DNA of 29,356 bases, from positions 1 to 29,356 of the forward strand of contig JANBPT010000587.1 of the NCBI GenBank assembly GCA_027575765.1. The letters are read 5' to 3'. The translations under genes were made by a program, and so were the position numbers. The stretch comes from Tieghemiomyces parasiticus (Eukaryota; Kickxellomycota; Dimargaritomycetes; Dimargaritales; Dimargaritaceae). Below the pieces are notes generated by a model that did not search any database, had not been told where the DNA came from, and worked only from the letters and a program-made list of their open reading frames with translations. Positions 1 to 9,531 of this stretch are shown in pieces (positions within the stretch are counted from its first letter, which is position 1; every line of letters begins with the position of its first letter).

Positions 1-486
1 AACCTCCCGCGTCCGCACTACGGGATCATCTGCGACGGGATCCACGTCCACCCGAATTCCATCAAGGTGGCTTACTATGCCCACCCGACGGGCGCCGTTA
101 TTGTCACCGACGCCATGTCCGCCCTCGGTCTCGACCCCGGTATGTACAGTCTGGGCAAGATGACCGTCGAGAAGTTTGACGACCGGGTGTACCTGGAAGG
201 AACCGAAACCCTGGCCGGGAATGTGGTAAACATGGAGGATAGCGTCAAGAATTTCCAGCGGTTTACCGGGTGTACCACGGTCGAGGTGCTAGAGGCCGCT
301 ACGCTCCACCCTGCCCGGGTGCTCGGGATCACGGCTACGAAGGGTACGTTGGCGCCCGGTGCAGACGCCGATTTGCTGTTCCTCGACGACGATTTGACGG
401 TCCGACGGGTTTTTGTTGCCGGAGAGGAAGTGTCACTACTACCGGCTGAGGATGATACCCCCGGTTCGCCGTTGGACCGGTCGTGA
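1..486 (+). CDS. nagA: N-acetylglucosamine-6-phosphate deacetylase, C-terminal part
   Basis: Reading frame 1 is open from the first base to the TGA at 484-486 and gives 161 residues; the 5' part lies outside the window. The enzyme removes acetate from GlcNAc-6-phosphate in the cytosol to give glucosamine-6-phosphate, for chitin or GlcNAc catabolism. The visible part follows the NagA/AMDHD2 family: a DGIHVHP stretch (residues 12-18), then AHPTG, then VTDAM with the Asp (residue 37) that is the catalytic acid/base in this metal-dependent amidohydrolase family. Next come a GTETLAGN segment and LEAATLHPARVLGI. The C-terminal GTLAPGADADLLFLDDD is the strand closing the urease-like beta domain. A short acidic tail, rich in Pro and Ser, follows. 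No intron is needed in the visible part. The family assignment is firm; the start and upstream exons cannot be judged. Confidence 0.93.
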   Translation, partial: NLPRPHYGIICDGIHVHPNSIKVAYYAHPTGAVIVTDAMSALGLDPGMYSLGKMTVEKFDDRVYLEGTETLAGNVVNMEDSVKNFQRFTGCTTVEVLEAATLHPARVLGITATKGTLAPGADADLLFLDDDLTVRRVFVAGEEVSLLPAEDDTPGSPLDRS

Positions 487-1550
487 GTGTGACGACCGGT
501 CGGCGCCACTTTATCCTTAGACAAACCACCATTGGGGTTCCCGTGTTACGTTTCTACTCGGACCCCTCTTCCTCCTCCCCCCAACGCTCGGCTACCTCCT
601 GCCCTTACCTTTCTATATTATTTATCGGTACTACCTGCCTAATCGACTCCTCCCCCACCTTGATAATCCCGCTCCGGCCCAAACGCTACCAGCGAGCCAC
701 TTTCCCTCCCTCCCGATTGTACTTCATGTGTCTCCAACCATTCTATACTCCATTTCAAGTAAATATCCTACCCGAACCTACTATGATGGAGATATACTGC
801 GCACCGGTTTAATTGATACATCAAGGGGGTTGACACTGATGGACGACCCATTGCCCCTCCCCCCAAAGTTTCGAACCAATCACGATGAGGTATCGTCCAC
901 TCACATCTACTCCGCATCAGTACCGCCCTCAGAAGTATATGTGGGCTGCGCAGAGAGGCAAGTAAGTGAGGGGGAGGGGCAAATTACCCATCCACCCCCT
1001 CCCCGTTGCAGCATTCTCCCAGTATGGTTTGCTTATAGGGAGGGCAGGGGCGGTCTGGATAGTCCCTGTCCTCGTATTGGTTACTTTTGAGAGCTGACAA
1101 ATCAACGCTGCCTACTAGCCTCTCCCACTAGGCAGCGGGCCCATCATCCACCTTGAATCTCTTCGGCTTGCTGACAAACACTCCTAACGATATCAAGCCC
1201 ACCACGACTGACTGCCCCTTCACTTTCCTCCTTTCCACCCAGCCCATGTCCTGCCTCAGCCACCCATGATCACCCTGAGCTTTGTCAGCCAGAGATAGGG
1301 AACCAAATCTTTGATTACGGGACCTACTAATTGTATATCTCTCAAATTGCGCTTTTAGGACCATTCCCATCAGGTACGGCACTCGTAACTGAAAGCTGGG
1401 TGTGGATATCGGCGGCAGGATTGGTGCGGAGGGATGGAGCCAATCAGCAGTCCCTTATTCCTCGATTCTTTTCGGGGCTCAAGTATTAATTTTGTCCTGC
1501 ATTGTTGGGGGAGGGGCGAGAGGATTCGATATCACACGCTGCGCCGTCCT
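487..1550. other. intergenic region between nagA and the AIFM2-like gene
   Basis: About 1.06 kb with no ORF I would call a gene. Short open frames here have no codon bias and no recognisable motifs. A GTAAGT-like sequence at about 963 has no plausible exon in front of it. CCAAT-type motifs occur at about 873-877 and 1440-1444. Confidence 0.6.
1440..1444 (+). promoter_or_regulatory. CCAAT motif upstream of AIFM2-like gene
   Basis: A CCAAT pentamer lies about 110 bp before the TATA element, with an inverted ATTGG about 20 bp further upstream. This is a normal position for a HAP/NF-Y-type site in a fungal promoter. Binding is inferred from the motif only. Confidence 0.3.
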
Positions 1551-1558
1551 TATATAAA
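1551..1558 (+). promoter_or_regulatory. TATA box of AIFM2-like gene
   Basis: TATATAAA lies 242 bp before the chosen ATG at 1793. A C/T-rich leader follows, as in front of other genes in the window. A leader of about 200 nt is implied. Confidence 0.5.
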
Positions 1559-1792
1559 TGACCACATCCGCTCGATCACAGCTACCTTCACATAAATGAT
1601 ATTACCCCTGCCAACGTTTCGTTGCCCGCACTCTCATCGTGCCTGTTTCCCTTTATTTTCATAGACGTCCCTTCGTTGAAGGGTATTGGCTCGCATTCTC
1701 CAACCCCTTCCTAGCTCCTGACAGCAGGGTCTATCTTCATCACCCTAGTATTCTTTACACACTCCCCCCCTTATCTCGACTGCAACGTGTCC

Positions 1793-3127
1793 ATGCTCTA
1801 TACGATTGCTGCCGCCAGCCTTGCCGCCGGACTCCCCCTCGCCTACCTCCTCCGCAACTCCCTCTGCACCACCATGGCCCCGCCCACCCCTGCCCAGCCC
1901 ATCCGCGTCGTCGTAATCGGCGCCTCCTGCGCCGGCTCCAATGCCGTCATTGGCCTGGTCCGCAACTTTACCCAGGCGCAGGTTCACGTCACCGTCATTG
2001 ACAAGCGCGGCCACGCCTACTACTACCCGGCCTCCCCACGCGGCGTCGTCAGCAAGGACTTTATTCCGAAAATCTGGGTCCCGCTGACCCATCTGTTTGA
2101 CAAGGCCAAATATGACTCTTCGTCCTTGGCCCCACGCCATGTTGTTGTCCAGGGCACCGTCTCTGCCGTTGATGCCCAGACCGTCACTGTCGCCGAGACT
2201 GGCCAGGTCTATGCGTACGATTACCTGGTGGTGGCCACGGGGACCACCTTCGCTAGCCCGTATGTCCAGGACGTGAACGACAAGGCTGAAGGGGTCCAGC
2301 GGGCCCAGCGGTACACGAGCGCCTTGGCCCGCGCCCGCAGCGTTGTGGTGGTCGGCGGTGGTCCCACGGGAATCGAAACCGCCGGCGAGATTCTCCACAG
2401 TTACCCGGATAAGAAGGTCACCCTGATCCATGGTGATGACCTCCTGCTCAGCTCGGCCCTCCCGGAAAAATTCCGCTGGCGTCTCACCCAGCGTGCTCGC
2501 GATTTCGGGATTGAGCTCGTCCTTAACGACCGCCTTGATTTCCAGCCGGAGGATGTCAGCCAGGCCGGCGGTCCTGAGGAACGGGACGACCTACCGTACC
2601 CGGTTCGCACCTTCACCACCCGGGCGGGCAAGACTATCGAGGCCGACTGGCTCATTTCGGCCATCGGTGGTAAGGTCGAAACCGGGTACCTAGACGCGTG
2701 GTTCAATAGCGCCGATAAGGGGACGCCGTACGCCGGTCTCCGTGATGACAAGACCCACACCATCAAAGTCACCGATACTCTGCAGCTGGACCATCCCGAC
2801 CTCAAACATATCTTCGTTCCCGGTGACGCCAACAACTTCCCGTGCACCAAGACCGCGTTCCGGTCCAACTTCCAGGGCCAGAATGTCGCCAAGAACCTTA
2901 CGGTCCTCATTAACCAGCGACTCAGCGGCAAGTCGTCTGGGACGCCCAAGCTGAGCCCCTACGTTGATAACATAAACGCCATGCTTGTTACCCTCGGCCC
3001 CGAGGCCGGCGTGGGTATCATGCCACTCGGCATCATCGTTGGTGACTGGGTGGTCCGAAAGTTCAAGGGGTCTAACATGACGTTGTCCAGAGCCTACGAC
3101 AGCCTCAATGTCACGTACCCCGCATAG
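1793..3127 (+). CDS. AIFM2: FSP1/AIFM2-like FAD-dependent NAD(P)H oxidoreductase, membrane-anchored
   Basis: Single exon, 444 residues. Members of this family (AIFM2/FSP1/AMID) use FAD and NAD(P)H to reduce quinones at lipid surfaces, and some act against lipid peroxidation. The FAD-binding Rossmann motif RVVVIGASCAGSNAV is at residues 38-52, a DYLVVATGT ATG motif at 143-151, the NAD(P)H-binding motif VVVVGGGPTGIETAG at 184-198, and IFVPGDANN, whose Asp contacts FAD, at 340-348. The C-terminal NAMLVTLGPEAGVG (395-408) is typical of the AIFM2 branch. Residues 2-22 are hydrophobic (LYTIAAASLAAGLPLAYLL) and probably form an anchor; human FSP1 instead uses a myristoylated Gly, which is absent here. 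ATG 1793 is chosen because it includes this segment. A second in-frame ATG at 1874 (codon 28) has a much better context, ACCATGG, and would give a soluble form. Substrate and compartment are inferred. Confidence 0.88.
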   Translation: MLYTIAAASLAAGLPLAYLLRNSLCTTMAPPTPAQPIRVVVIGASCAGSNAVIGLVRNFTQAQVHVTVIDKRGHAYYYPASPRGVVSKDFIPKIWVPLTHLFDKAKYDSSSLAPRHVVVQGTVSAVDAQTVTVAETGQVYAYDYLVVATGTTFASPYVQDVNDKAEGVQRAQRYTSALARARSVVVVGGGPTGIETAGEILHSYPDKKVTLIHGDDLLLSSALPEKFRWRLTQRARDFGIELVLNDRLDFQPEDVSQAGGPEERDDLPYPVRTFTTRAGKTIEADWLISAIGGKVETGYLDAWFNSADKGTPYAGLRDDKTHTIKVTDTLQLDHPDLKHIFVPGDANNFPCTKTAFRSNFQGQNVAKNLTVLINQRLSGKSSGTPKLSPYVDNINAMLVTLGPEAGVGIMPLGIIVGDWVVRKFKGSNMTLSRAYDSLNVTYPA

Positions 3128-3385
3128 ATATCATCTCTGGCCCGGGATTCCCTTCTTTATTTTTAATACATATTCATTGCAGATAGCTATTTATTAACGC
3201 CGCTTATATATGTCTGTCGCTTTCCAGATCGTGAGGTTTGTTGTCACTCTTTCCTCGCCTTCTATATATGGGTCATGGTACCTCTTTACCTGTCCTTCTA
3301 CACCGTCTCCGTTACGATAATGTTAAGCAGGGAGTTGTGCGTTTCTGAAATTGATGAGCGTTGCGGCCAGGGAGGGTAATGTTGT

Positions 3386-3395
3386 ATCACGTGAA
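3386..3395 (+). promoter_or_regulatory. TATCACGTGA E-box in RCM1 promoter
   Basis: The palindromic core CACGTG (3388-3393) sits in the context TATCACGTGA, 239 bp before the RCM1 ATG. CACGTG is bound by Cbf1/bHLH factors in fungi, which regulate ribosomal genes in some yeasts. An AATTTTAAA stretch just downstream (about 3408-3416) resembles the A/T-rich RRPE element of ribosome-biogenesis promoters. Confidence 0.5.
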
Positions 3396-3440
3396 TCGCC
3401 CTCCAATAATTTTAAATACTCAAGTAGACTAACAGTTAAC

Positions 3441-3450
3441 TTTTTTTTTT
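3441..3450 (+). promoter_or_regulatory. poly(dT) tract in RCM1 promoter
   Basis: Ten T residues begin 53 bp after the start of the CACGTG core. Such tracts usually exclude nucleosomes. The EMG1 promoter has the same tract at the same spacing. Confidence 0.45.
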
Positions 3451-3631
3451 GGTTGGAAAGTTTACGCTCACCACATTCGATGAGGATCCTCATTGCTTCC
3501 TAACGAACCGACCGGTCTGTTCCGCTGTCCCTCATCACTGACCTCAACCTCCCGCCTCCATTATAATTTTTCTTTCTTCTTTTTACGTTATCGCTATCCC
3601 GACTCTACACCCACCCCCATTCGCTCCGTCT

Positions 3632-5688
3632 ATGGCCGCCAAAACCTCCAAACAAGCGGCCCACTCGGCCGGCAAACGGGCCCCAGCAGACCGCAATGCC
3701 AACCCGGCCTCATGCCGCCAGAAGCTCTACTATCACGCGCGGGACGTCCTCGATAAGTTGCTAGCTCACTCGGGGTCGATAAAGGGACTCACGGTGGGAA
3801 ATCAGCAAGTCCCGTCGTTCCAACGCCGGCCGCTCTATGCCCTCGTTTGCGAGACCCTCAAATACCACCGGGCGCTATACACTATCGTAACCCGGGCGGG
3901 TCTGGTCCCGACGGACACTAGCGACTCGTTGGATCCGAAGGTGGTGGGCCCTAGTCCTAGCGGTCCCGGTGAGCTGGGCGCGTCACTGACCTTGGCTATG
4001 GTCCTGACCCACGATCTCCTGTTCAAGTCGTCGGCGGGTGGATTGCGCGCCATCTCCCGTACCAAACTTGCCAAGCAAATGGATAGTTATCGGCCGGCTC
4101 TCAAGCGGGAACTGCAACGGTTGATAGAGGAACGTGGTGCGAAGAGTAAGGCCGAGTTGATCGAGGTGGTGGACGGCACCACAACTGATGAGATTGAGCG
4201 GTACGTCCGGGTCAACTTGTTGCGCACGTCGGTCGACAAGGTCATCAAGGCATTTCAGACGAAGGAGTTCGAACTCAAGGACAGTGGTGCAAGGCTCAAT
4301 GACACCAGGTAAGTTAATAGTATGGACGAATGGGTATGGGTGGGCGGGGAGGGCGACGATCACCCGCTAAGCGCTTTTGGCTCCCAATCCCACGACCACA
4401 GTGAACGAACTTTGCCATGTCCAGACCTGATGGTAAGCTCGGCCTTTATTTATTTATTTTCTAACCACATATTTTTCCCCTCCCTCCCCACTACCCGTCA
4501 TTCTACCACAATTAACCTTGAATTAGGCAGATGTCGCGCGACTCGCACCTCCAGGACGGCATCCGTCTCCCGCCCAAGACGGACCTCCAAGCACACCCAC
4601 TGTACGAATCGGGGGCTCTCATCCTACAGGATAAGGCCTCCTGTTTCCCAGCGACCGTCCTTGCCCCGGAACCAGGCTCACGAGTGATTGACGCCTGCGC
4701 AGCGCCGGGAAACAAGACCAGTCACCTAGCCAGTCTCATGGGCAACGTGGGCCAAATATTCGCTATTGATGCCGACCCGAAGCGACTGGCCACCCTCGTT
4801 CGTCTTACCGGCCGGGCCGGCTGCCGTATCATCGAGCCCTACTGTACAAACTTTCTCCACGTTGACCCCTACTCGCTCCCGTTCGCCCACGTCGACTACA
4901 TTCTCCTCGACCCGTCGTGCTCCGGATCTGGTATGGCCCATAACCGGTTGGACCACCTGGTAGACCAGTTTGTCGGGGATGCCGACGAGCGGGCCGGTAA
5001 TCCTCAGTTGGACCAGGCGGCCCGTTTGGCCGGGTTGGCGGCGTTCCAAGTCCAGATGCTGACGCACGCCATGTCGTTCCCGCGGGTCAAACGGATCGTG
5101 TACTCGACGTGTTCGATCCATGCGATTGAGAATGAGGCCGTCGTGGCGCGGTGTTTGGCCATCAATCCTGGGTTCCGGTTGGCACCGCGCGCCCGCTCGT
5201 TGCCCACGTGGCCCCGGCGGGGTATACCCGGAAGTGTCCCACATATCGAGGTCGAGTTACCCGAGGGGGTGGAAGAGCATGAATCGGGGAGCCTTCCCTT
5301 GTCGCTGACGGACGACCAGGCCGACTGTCTGATTCGGTGCTCGGCCGCCGAGGACCGCACCCATGGGTTCTTTGTCGCCCATTTCGAACGGGTCGCGGAC
5401 GTCGAGGAGTTGCCAGCGGGTGAGGACAAGACCCTTCCCCCATCGCAACTGACACCGTTTACCGAGGGAGCGGGGAATCGAAAGCGGAGGGCGTCAGTTA
5501 AGGCCACATCCGGAGCGGGTATCGTGGCGGCTGACCAGCCGGAAGCCGATGGCAAAGAGGTGGCAGGTGGAAAGGGTAATAAGCCGACCGCCAAGCAGGC
5601 CACGGCTGGCATCAAGCGTAAGAATAGGGGTAAAGATACCCCGCAGCAGAACTCCAAGCGTAGCGTTCGAAAGCCGGTCACTTCATAG
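3632..5688 (+). CDS. RCM1: 25S rRNA (cytosine-C5) methyltransferase Rcm1/NSUN5
   Basis: Exons 3632-4308 and 4527-5688 join in phase through a 218-nt intron (GTAAGT donor at 4309, TTAG acceptor) to give 612 residues. Rcm1/NSUN5 methylates one cytosine of large-subunit rRNA in the nucleolus with SAM. The N-terminal half carries GSIKGL and LYALVCET (48-75) and FVRVN-like YVRVNLLRTS (191-200), as in NSUN5. Then come TDLQAHPLY (244-252), ILQDKASCFPA, SAM motif I DACAAPGNKTSH (281-292), motif IV DPSCSGSG (Cys357) and motif VI YSTCS (catalytic-type Cys421). The tail beyond about residue 530 is Lys/Arg-rich and probably a nuclear or nucleolar signal. The ATG has a good context (TCTATGG). An alternative splicing model with a 31-nt microexon at 4402-4432 is also in frame. 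Identity is secure; the intron number is not. Confidence 0.92.
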
Positions 5689-6922
5689 CTGACTGGGTAG
5701 TTGGGGGAGGGGGTTGATGGTCGGGACCGTGTCCTTTATTCAAGCAAGGTAGACCGTTAAAGTAACGCAATTCCTGCCGAGCCACACTCTAGATTACATA
5801 AATGATTGAGCAGTGCCCGTTGCTGAGCTCGTTTCAAATTAGGGGCAGTTGGTGTGTGGGGCATAGCGGCAAAACCAGCGACTCGACAATTCATTTAATC
5901 TACTATGAAATCGTAAGGGCGGAGTTTTTTTGTATAGAGAAGCTATATAATGGGAGAAGGGCCTCTATCTCCAACCAATCCTCTCTAATGAATCGTATAA
6001 AAAAATAGTGGTAGGAGGAAGCCACATCCTAGTCCATATATTGTTTCACTTGAACTCCCCCGTCCTCTCCCTCCTAGTTCCCCACTATGTAATGCCTGCA
6101 CCTTTCTCTCCATTTTTTCTGCCTCTGGGACTCATTCACCCACCGAAATCTGGCTGCAGCCTACACAGTTTGCATGATAGCCTCGTCCTCCTGCATTCCC
6201 CTCCCCTCCTCTCCAACAGAGAGATCATACTGTAGGACGTATTGGTGACTGGGGGGGGGGGCATCACATTAGGATAATATTGGTAGTAGATGACCGTAGA
6301 GTAGAGATTTGGAGTCTATCATTATCTGGACCTTATCTACCTATTTCAGTCCAAGTAGGTCCACGTACTCGCCTGTAGGTTGCACCACAGCCGCGGCCCT
6401 TCGGGGCCAGTCCTGGTAGGTTTTTACGCTGGGCAACTGTCCTACCCTAATGTTATTTTTTTCCACCACCACCTCCTCGTCCTTGACTCCTGACCAACCA
6501 CCATCAATTCCGCCGACTTGGTTGACCTGATGCAATACAGTTGTTCTTGGTGACCTATCAACCCCCCCCCACAATGTTGAATCGACGTGACTACTTAAAT
6601 TTAGACACTTTTTCTAAAGCATCGGATACTGACCCGGTCACGTCCATTCGGCTGTGCACTACGTAAATACCTCGGCAGGGTGCGGTCTCGGCACCCAACG
6701 CCTCGTTTCAGAAGCCTCTCACCGCTCTCCACCCTCTCCCTTTCGTCAGCCATTTCTACTCCTTTGTCCCGTTCTTCCCCTTACTATCTCTCTCCATCCT
6801 CCCTTCATTCAGCATACTTCCTGCACCTTCTTGGAACGAGGACTATGGGTTGTGAATAGAGGCGCCACGCCATGCGTTTATGAAAAAGTACCATTCAGGG
6901 TAGATTCGCCCTTCTGTTTCCT
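5689..6922. other. intergenic region after RCM1
   Basis: About 1.2 kb with G- and C-runs (for example a G11 run near 6251) and AT-rich patches. Open frames on both strands have no codon bias and no known motif. Nothing else seen. Confidence 0.6.
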
Positions 6923-6928
6923 TATAAA
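6923..6928 (+). promoter_or_regulatory. possible TATA box of the secreted-protein gene
   Basis: TATAAA lies about 300 bp before the ATG at 7221. The intervening sequence has no ORF and could be promoter plus leader. Position alone supports this. Confidence 0.3.
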
Positions 6929-7220
6929 CGGACTAGGTCATCCCTTGTCACTGCTGGGGCAGGGCTTCCTCTCCTCCCTGATATGCAGCGCTCACAATTA
7001 ACATTTTTTTTAAAAATACACCCTCCGCTAACTAATTACCAACGTTGTTACCTTAGTCTTCCGTGTACTGCTACCGCATGCCTCCATTGCCCCTTGAACC
7101 TATTTCTACATCCACAGGTCGATAGTTCCACCGCGCGGGGACATATCCATCCGAGTGAAACCTTGCCCGGTCGCACCTCTTCCATTTTAGCCTTTGGCTC
7201 TAAATCTCACGCTGTTTAGT

Positions 7221-7600
7221 ATGTTCCGTTCGCTCACCGTAGCACTCGTGGTGCTGGGCTGTCTGCTCAATACCACCTTGGGCATGGTAAGTCAAGTACC
7301 GTGCATTATTCGGTACGATATCAGAGTGCGAGCCAACCGTTCCCCCGACTGTCAACGAAGTGACAGACTAACAGTAATGAGTCTAACCCCTCGAGCCTGC
7401 TCACTCACACTATGGCCGTGTTCCCCCCCCCCACTCAGGACTGCGCTAGGCCGATTGCCACAAATATTGATGTCAAGACATGTCTCTTAATCGGCGGCGC
7501 GTGCTGTTCCATTCACCCGCGGGGAGTTTACGGGTTCTTCATCTATAAGGAACTCGCTAACTATCCATGTGAGTTCTGCCATAGCCACATACGAAACTAA
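7221..7600 (+). CDS. small secreted cysteine-rich protein, unknown family
   Basis: Two exons, 7221-7286 and 7439-7600, separated by a 152-nt intron (GTAAGT donor, CTCAG acceptor, TCTAAC-type branch near 7383), encode 75 residues. Exon 1 is almost exactly a signal peptide: MFRSLTVALVVLGCLLNTTL, then GM. Exon 2 starts in phase 0 with DCARP. The mature part has six cysteines (24, 37, 44, 45, 66, 69) spaced C-x12-C-x6-CC-x20-C-x2-C, enough for three disulfides. I recognise no family. It is probably secreted, as an effector-like, antimicrobial or cell-surface protein; nothing in the sequence chooses between these. The gene is convergent with GET1. A GTGAGT inside exon 2 (7569) could be a further donor leading to a third exon at 7826-8043; that form would lose the last two cysteines. 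Existence of the gene is likely, its 3' end less so. Confidence 0.6.
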
Positions 7601-7902
7601 GCCCGTCCACCCGACTGGTCTGTACAACATTGGCGTGACTTGGTTTGACAATAAAGGCTAGATCTCGCCGTTATCGCAAGCATTGACAAAGGTCAACCCG
7701 ATCATCTCCATTTAAACCTGCTAAAGGGACATGGCCAACCGGCTTGGATAAGGATGAGGTCTACTAGGAGGAAGAACCAAGCCAATACGGTCGGTATTTA
7801 CAAAACAATATTTTACTAATTAAAGTGTTCGGGGTATCTCGCCGCGGTAGCTTTTGGTATGCTAAGGAGAGCAGAGTTGGTTTGGACAAGGAAAGAATGT
7901 AT

Positions 7903-9124
7903 TTAGCTGCTCGTCGGAACAGTGACAACTTTAACGGACTGGCGACCAACGTCAATGACCTGTCGTGCAATCCGATGGCACACAAACATCCACACTGGGA
8001 TGCTGACCGAGCCTTTGGGGGTATTAAGTATGCGGAAGGGTGACCCAAGGAAGGGCGAAAGCATGACAAGGTAAGTTAGATGTTTTTGCCTAGCGTACTT
8101 ACTCCGAGACGCCATGTGGGGTAATGTCCAAAAAAAAGAAGCGGAAGGGGGAGGGCCGCAACGCTCGTCCCCGAAGCTGCTAACCAATTAGAGTTTAAGA
8201 TGTTACTTACCGGCCGGTGCGAGCGGAAAGGATAGAAACCATCCAATTGGGTTGAACCAGCGCGACGGAAGGAAAAACACAGGGGCAGACCGGTACCAAA
8301 ACACCACAAAGGTGCGGGATCCGTAGAGCAAAATGCGCAAGGCGATGGTCACTTTGATTTCAAAGGCCGACTTGGCAAACGCCGCATCGGAGGCTGTGCG
8401 TGATATTGAGCAGCGAGGATAGATCAGATGGGATGTTGATAGTTAGCAGTCACGGTCGAATTAGAGGCGAGGTGAAATACTGTGCAGCGTTCACGGCAAA
8501 CGGATGTGGACGTATGATCCTCTTACTTTGCGCGTCGTAGGCGGCCATGTCCTTGTCCAACCGCCGCTTAATCTTGGCCCATTTGGCGAATTCGTCCTGC
8601 AACATGTGATACATTTCGGTTGGGTGGCATAATGGTGTGTGGTTAGTTCGGCGGCATTTGTGGTGTGTAGTCTCGCAGCTGGGCTGGCATTAGATAAGGG
8701 GGGGGAGTAGCGACCCTCACCCTCGGGACGCCATCCTCTCTGACTTACCTGGGCTGTGGTCTGGCGGAGTTCATTCTGGAGTCGGATGATGTCCTGCTTT
8801 AGTTTCTGCTGGGCGCGGACCTCCTTGCTAAAGCGGGACTGGCGGTACAGGTGCCATAGCTATGGCCGGGAAAGTGGGTTGTGCGCGGAAGGTGTGTGTG
8901 TGTGTGAAGGCGGTGGTCGAGCCAGTATGGGTTAGCAGCGGCATGTGTATACGTTTCTAAAGAAAACAGGTAAAGTCGCTGGTGACTAGTCATGGGTCAT
9001 GAATGGCATCACCAGGGTCCCTTGGCATTCCTCCGCTTACCTGTGTGACCAAATTTGAATAGCCGATGCTATGGCATAGCTCCGTCACAAACGACAGAGC
9101 GAGAATGAAGAGCAGAAGGTACAT
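7903..9124 (-). CDS. GET1: Get1/WRB, ER receptor subunit of the GET tail-anchored protein pathway
   Basis: Five exons on the minus strand: 9124-9041, 8859-8749, 8596-8527, 8393-8211 and 8012-7903. All junction phases fit and give 185 residues, close to human WRB (about 174). Get1 with Get2 forms the ER-membrane receptor that takes tail-anchored proteins from the ATPase Get3 and inserts them. Residues 1-16 are the first membrane segment. A charged coiled coil (about 35-88) includes the family signature DEFAKWAKIKRRLDKDM (66-82), the Get3-binding region. WYRSAPVFFLP (121-131) and LSFPLAPAGSVSIPVW (142-157) are also signatures, followed by the last membrane segment MFVCHRIARQVI. Introns are 133-198 nt; CTAAC branch points are visible in introns 1-3. 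The last acceptor is an unusual AAAG, but homology across the junction (APA-G-SVSI) confirms it. Intron 1 contains a (TG)n run. Confidence 0.92.
8892..8906. repeat. (TG)n microsatellite in GET1 intron 1
   Basis: About seven TG units on the plus strand, inside intron 1 of the minus-strand GET1 gene. A simple repeat with no evident role. Confidence 0.8.
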
Positions 9125-9368
9125 GGGCGTGAGCAAAGAAAATGAGGAACCCGTAATCAACTAGGCAAGGTCGAGTGATGGGCGTACCAAGGCGAATGGC
9201 GACGGCCCAGGTCGGTGGTCAAGGTAGTTTCTACGAGAAGGCTAAGCTAATGGATTGAGAGGGACGATGAGTTGACCCGAATTCAGACCGTGCGGAGCAT
9301 CGCCACCGAGAATAAAGTAGGGGTGGCGGACGAACCGGCTGACTCTGCTCTCTCCGTGTTCCTTGTCT

Positions 9369-9386
9369 TTCCTTCCTTCCTTCCTT
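9369..9386. repeat. (TTCC)n tract
   Basis: About 4.5 copies of TTCC. On the minus strand this is a GGAA purine tract about 250 bp upstream of the GET1 ATG. Confidence 0.8.
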
Positions 9387-9521
9387 GCAGTCCGGGCCCT
9401 CGCCCTTCTTGCCACATTTCTGACCGTTGAAACCCAGACGAAGACGGGAGGACTGGCGCAGAGGTGGTGGTGAAGGGACACACAAACCTAACCACACCCA
9501 CCTATAAACTTGGTAAGCCTT

Positions 9522-9531
9522 GTCACGTGAC
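9522..9531 (-). promoter_or_regulatory. GTCACGTGAC palindrome upstream of GET1
   Basis: A 10-bp perfect palindrome with a CACGTG core (9524-9529), about 400 bp upstream of the GET1 start. It has the same core as the RCM1 and EMG1 promoter sites but lacks the T10 tract at 53 bp. Binding by a bHLH factor is inferred. Confidence 0.35.

Larger units (their letters stand above)
3128..3631. other. intergenic region and RCM1 promoter
   Basis: About 500 bp holding the 3' end of the AIFM2-like transcript and the RCM1 promoter. AT-rich sequence follows the stop at 3127. The regulatory motifs are listed separately. No ORF here is convincing. Confidence 0.6.

Noticed and set aside
860..890. tRNA B-box-like TTCGAA at about 870, also at 23646 and 20848
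   Set aside because: No flanking stem pairing, acceptor stem or A-box could be formed.
4322..4687. 121-codon frame over the RCM1 intron
   Set aside because: Spans the intron and the wrong frame of RCM1 exon 2.
7825..8043. 72-codon plus-strand frame as an independent gene
   Set aside because: No ATG start, and its second half is opposite GET1 exon 5, whose identity is firm. Kept only as a possible extra exon of the secreted-protein gene.
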